Below, piece after piece: positions 6,173-8,126 of a stretch of DNA of 8,126 nucleotides. Origin of the DNA: Candidatus Omnitrophota bacterium (GTDB lineage: Bacteria > Omnitrophota > Gorgyraeia > Zapsychrales > Fredricksoniimonadaceae); NCBI GenBank assembly GCA_016196515.1, contig JACPXN010000067.1:1-8126 (forward strand), in the 5' to 3' direction. The notes under the pieces are model-generated. The model was not told the DNA's origin, searched no databases, and was given only the letters and a program-made list of their open reading frames with translations. The translations under genes and the position numbers were made by a program. How positions within the stretch are numbered: position 1 is the stretch's first letter; the number at the start of each line of letters is the position of its first letter.

Positions 6173-7324
6173 ATGTTTTTTTCCCGGCGTACGGACTGGC
6201 CGTTAGTCCCCAATGAACTTGCAGGCATCCTGCAGAACATGCGCGCGCAAGGCCAGGAGATCCTGGACTTGACCGAGTCCAATCCCACCCGGTGCGGTTT
6301 TAGTTATTCCCCGTCGGTATTGTCCGCGTTCAATGTTCCGGAGAATCTGACCTATGATCCGGCGTCCCAGGGGGCTCCCAAGGCCCGGCAGGCCGTGGCC
6401 GGATATTACGCGGCCAAGGGTTTGTCCGTCAACGCGGACGATATCATCCTCACCTCCAGCACGTCCGAGGCCTACGCGTTCCTTTTGCGGCTTTTATTGA
6501 ACCCCGGGGAGAAAGCCCTGGTCCCGCGGCCCAGTTATCCGTTATTTTCGTTTTTACTGGAACTCAACGATGTTGCTTATGCCCAATATCCTTTAGTTTA
6601 CGATGGGGTGTGGCGTCTGGACCAACAGGCCCTTCAAGACGCGGTGGATGAAAAGACCCGCGCCGTCATTTTGGTCAATCCCAATAATCCGACGGGGTCC
6701 TATGTCCAAAAGGATGAACTTGATTTCTTGAACGGCCTGTGCCTGAGGCATTCCCTGTCTTTGATCTCCGACGAGGTTTTTATGGATTATGCGTGGGGGC
6801 CGCGTGCGGGCGTGACTTTGATGGGAAACGCGTCCGTGCCGACCTTTGTGCTGGGCGGATTGTCCAAGGCATTGGGGTTACCGCAGATGAAAATGTCCTG
6901 GCTGGCCGCGTCCGGTCCGCGGGACACCGTCGCCGCGGCCATGGGGCGTCTGGAGATCATCGCGGACACGTTTTTGTCCGTCAATACGCCCGTGCAGAAC
7001 GCCGCGGGCGTCTGGCTGGCTGGTGCCGGCGGTATTCAGGACCATCTGCTGCGCAGAGTGAAGGATAATGGACAATGGCTTAATGCCCATGTTCCCGCCG
7101 GCGTCAAAGTATTGTCCGCCCAGGGCGGCTGGTACGCGGTGCTGGCCATTGAGGGTCTTGCGGACGAGGAGTCCTTTGTCACCGGACTGCTCAAGGACGA
7201 ACGCGTTTTGGTGCATCCCGGGTATTTCTTTGATTTCGAGGCGTCGGGATACGTTGTTGTGTCGCTTTTGCCGGCCGCGGAAATTTTTTGCCAGGCCGCC
7301 GGCCGTCTGTTAAGATATAAATGA
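6173..7324 (+). CDS. PLP-dependent class I/II aminotransferase (fold type I)
   Basis: The protein has 383 residues from ATG 6173. This gives an N-terminus MFFSRRTDW that fits the usual start of this subfamily. An in-frame TTG at 6161 overlaps the previous stop (TTGA) and would add four residues, and neither start has a clear ribosome binding site. Visible motifs are the DLTESNPTRCGF substrate-side segment (about 32-43), NPNNPTG (169-175), ISDEV with the pyridine-binding Asp200, and LGGLSKALGLPQMK with the Schiff-base Lys232. The C-terminus has GYFFDFE (350-356) followed by YVVVSLLP. The Arg that binds the substrate carboxylate in classical aspartate aminotransferases (usually in an R-x-S-type motif) is not obvious here, so the amino acid substrate cannot be assigned. 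The gene is probably co-transcribed with the coiled-coil gene, a pairing that carries no clear functional meaning. Confidence 0.9.
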   Translation: MFFSRRTDWPLVPNELAGILQNMRAQGQEILDLTESNPTRCGFSYSPSVLSAFNVPENLTYDPASQGAPKARQAVAGYYAAKGLSVNADDIILTSSTSEAYAFLLRLLLNPGEKALVPRPSYPLFSFLLELNDVAYAQYPLVYDGVWRLDQQALQDAVDEKTRAVILVNPNNPTGSYVQKDELDFLNGLCLRHSLSLISDEVFMDYAWGPRAGVTLMGNASVPTFVLGGLSKALGLPQMKMSWLAASGPRDTVAAAMGRLEIIADTFLSVNTPVQNAAGVWLAGAGGIQDHLLRRVKDNGQWLNAHVPAGVKVLSAQGGWYAVLAIEGLADEESFVTGLLKDERVLVHPGYFFDFEASGYVVVSLLPAAEIFCQAAGRLLRYK

Positions 7325-7381
7325 GCACATAAGTTATGGAGTCCCGACCGAAGCATCAGGACGAACATAACTTATTTGTGC
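7325..7381 (+). repeat. Stem-loop I directly after the aminotransferase stop codon
   Basis: ATAAGTTATG (7329-7338) pairs perfectly with CATAACTTAT (7366-7375). After a two-base bulge (TT, 7376-7377) the stem continues as GCAC (7325-7328) with GTGC (7378-7381), 14 pairs in total. The 27-base loop holds a smaller GTCC (7341-7344) / GGAC (7359-7362) helix. The stem begins on the base after the TGA. No U-run follows, so a simple intrinsic terminator is unlikely. It may be a repeat element or a 3'-end structure. Confidence 0.65.
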
Positions 7382-7387
7382 GAATTT

Positions 7388-7430
7388 ATCCCGCGAAGCT
7401 GAACGCGAAAGCCTTTCAGCGAAGCGGGAT
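7388..7430 (+). repeat. Stem-loop II: two-tier hairpin with GAA/GAA internal loop and GAAA apical loop
   Basis: The lower stem is ATCCCGC (7388-7394) with GCGGGAT (7424-7430). GAA (7395-7397) faces GAA (7421-7423) in a symmetric internal loop. The upper stem is GCTGAA (7398-7403) with TTCAGC (7415-7420). At the tip, GC (7405-7406) and GC (7411-7412) close a GAAA tetraloop. G and A face each other at both ends of the internal loop, which can form sheared G-A pairs in RNA. Only TTT follows (7430-7432), so termination is doubtful. It ends 20 bases before the deaminase ATG. Confidence 0.7.
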
Positions 7431-7450
7431 TTCCAACGAGAGAAAGAGTT

Positions 7451-7924
7451 ATGTCAAAAAGACCTGACTGGGACGAATATTTCATGAAACTGGCGATGCT
7501 CGCTTCCGAGCGCGCCACCTGCCCGCGCATGCATTGCGGGTGCGTCCTGGTCAAGACCAAGAACGTCATCGCCACCGGGTATAACGGGTCCATCCCCGGG
7601 GACGAACATTGCGACGACGCGGGGTGTTTGCTCGTGGATGACCATTGCGTGCGCACCGTGCATGCCGAGATGAACGCTCTGATCCAGGCGGCCAGGCGCG
7701 GCCACGCCGTCGAAGGGGCCGCTGCCTACATCACCAACATGCCCTGCACCACCTGCGCCAAGGCATTGATCACCGCCGGCGTCAAACGCGTCGTGGTCTT
7801 TTCCGATTACCATAAGACTATGGCCACGGAATTTTTTGCCAAGGCCGAGGTCGTCATTGACCGCGTTCCCATGCCGGGCAAAGTGATCGAGTATGACCTT
7901 AAAAATTATTCTTCCGCACGCTAG
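7451..7924 (+). CDS. dCMP deaminase family protein (ComEB type)
   Basis: The protein has 157 residues, full length for the family. It belongs to the zinc-dependent cytidine/deoxycytidylate deaminase superfamily, which hydrolyses dCMP to dUMP and so feeds dTMP synthesis. The catalytic signature is HAEMNAL with zinc ligand His71 and proton-shuttling Glu73, then MPCTTC with zinc ligands Cys99 and Cys102. The N-terminal half has ATGYNGSIPG (41-50) for the nucleotide, and a Cys/His-rich insert (Cys24, His28, Cys30, His53, Cys54, Cys59, Cys66) typical of the dCMP deaminase/ComEB branch. That insert often carries a second structural zinc. The start ATG 7451 is preceded by a purine-rich AGAAAGAG (7441-7448), a weak ribosome binding site. 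It is separated from the aminotransferase by the structured spacer, so it may have its own expression control. The dCMP substrate is inferred from the family. Confidence 0.92.
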   Translation: MSKRPDWDEYFMKLAMLASERATCPRMHCGCVLVKTKNVIATGYNGSIPGDEHCDDAGCLLVDDHCVRTVHAEMNALIQAARRGHAVEGAAAYITNMPCTTCAKALITAGVKRVVVFSDYHKTMATEFFAKAEVVIDRVPMPGKVIEYDLKNYSSAR

Positions 7925-7928
7925 GAGA
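7923..7928 (+). promoter_or_regulatory. Ribosome binding site of the response regulator, overlapping the deaminase stop
   Basis: AGGAGA at 7923-7928 shares two bases with the TAG stop (7922-7924) of the deaminase gene and sits 5 bases before ATG 7934, an ideal spacing. It fixes the regulator's start and implies the two genes are co-transcribed. Confidence 0.75.
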
Positions 7929-7933
7929 CAAGC

Positions 7934-8126
7934 ATGGCTATTAAAGTTTTGATCGCCGACGACGAAGAAGCCATCCTTGGGATCATGGCCAATAAAGTGG
8001 CCGCGCAGGGTTACGCGGTCACAACCGCCCGCGATGGCCAGGAAGCGTGGAACAAGATCGTTTCCGAGAATCCCGATGTGATCATCCTGGACATTGCCAT
8101 GCCCAAAATGGACGGCTGGTCCCTCC
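7934..8126 (+). CDS. Response regulator receiver domain, N-terminal part (3' end outside window)
   Basis: The 64 visible residues run off the right edge. They form the first half of a CheY-like receiver: MAIKVLIADDEEAI with acidic Mg-binding Asp9/Asp10, then VIILDIAMPKMDGW with phospho-acceptor Asp53. The Thr and Lys switch residues and any output domain lie beyond the window, so it could be a single-domain receiver or a DNA-binding regulator. It is placed 9 bases after the deaminase gene. It is the only separate receiver in the window, and thus a possible acceptor for the Hpt protein encoded at 2480-2833, but the distance leaves this open. Confidence 0.92.
   Translation, partial: MAIKVLIADDEEAILGIMANKVAAQGYAVTTARDGQEAWNKIVSENPDVIILDIAMPKMDGWSL

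Noticed and set aside
7388..7432. Intrinsic terminator at stem-loop II
   Set aside because: The stem is G/C-rich at its base, but only three T follow, then CCAACG; termination cannot be excluded, but it lacks the usual U-tract.

Overview
This window reads as a gene-dense bacterial chromosome segment with all genes on the + strand. It is moderately GC-rich (about 53-75% in 60-base samples counted by eye), with one clearly AT-richer gene in the middle. The mix of genes, the very tight spacing and the style of the proteins (soluble hybrid histidine kinases, TMTC-like membrane proteins, AAA/DUF4143 ATPases) suit an uncultured Gram-negative-type lineage. Omnitrophota or another PVC-related phylum is my best guess. 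This is an impression with no marker gene behind it, so it is low confidence.

Bases 1-4269 look like one operon: the C-terminal part of an M48 zinc metalloprotease, a 96-residue membrane protein of unknown function, a soluble PAS-HisKA-HATPase-REC hybrid kinase, a single-domain Hpt phosphotransfer protein, and a polytopic GT-C/TMTC-like membrane protein. Gaps run from 16 bases to a 4-base ATGA overlap. The kinase and Hpt supply three of the four stations of a His-Asp-His-Asp phosphorelay. The fourth, a stand-alone receiver, may be the response regulator that begins at 7934 and runs off the right edge, but that pairing is inference.

Bases 4257-5461 hold an apparent insertion. A perfect 12-bp inverted repeat (arms 4257-4268 and 4281-4292) straddles the stop codon of the upstream gene. 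It is followed by an AT-richer AAA_14/DUF4143 ATPase with an intact Walker A, Walker B and a PD-(D/E)XK-like triad.

Bases 5484-7324 return to the local base composition, with a membrane-anchored coiled-coil protein and a PLP-dependent fold-type I aminotransferase whose start lies at or just after the coiled-coil gene's stop.

Bases 7325-7450 form the only notable spacer. It contains two consecutive stem-loops, one of them a two-tier hairpin with a symmetric GAA/GAA internal loop and a GAAA apical loop, and six CGAA tetramers at 12-19 base spacing. It is the most unusual non-coding signal here and could be a dispersed repeat/REP-like element, a structured RNA, or a 3'-end stabiliser. It is followed by a ComEB-type dCMP deaminase (7451-7924) and the partial response regulator, whose ribosome binding site overlaps the deaminase stop codon.

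I saw no tRNA, rRNA, CRISPR array, transposase or integrase.
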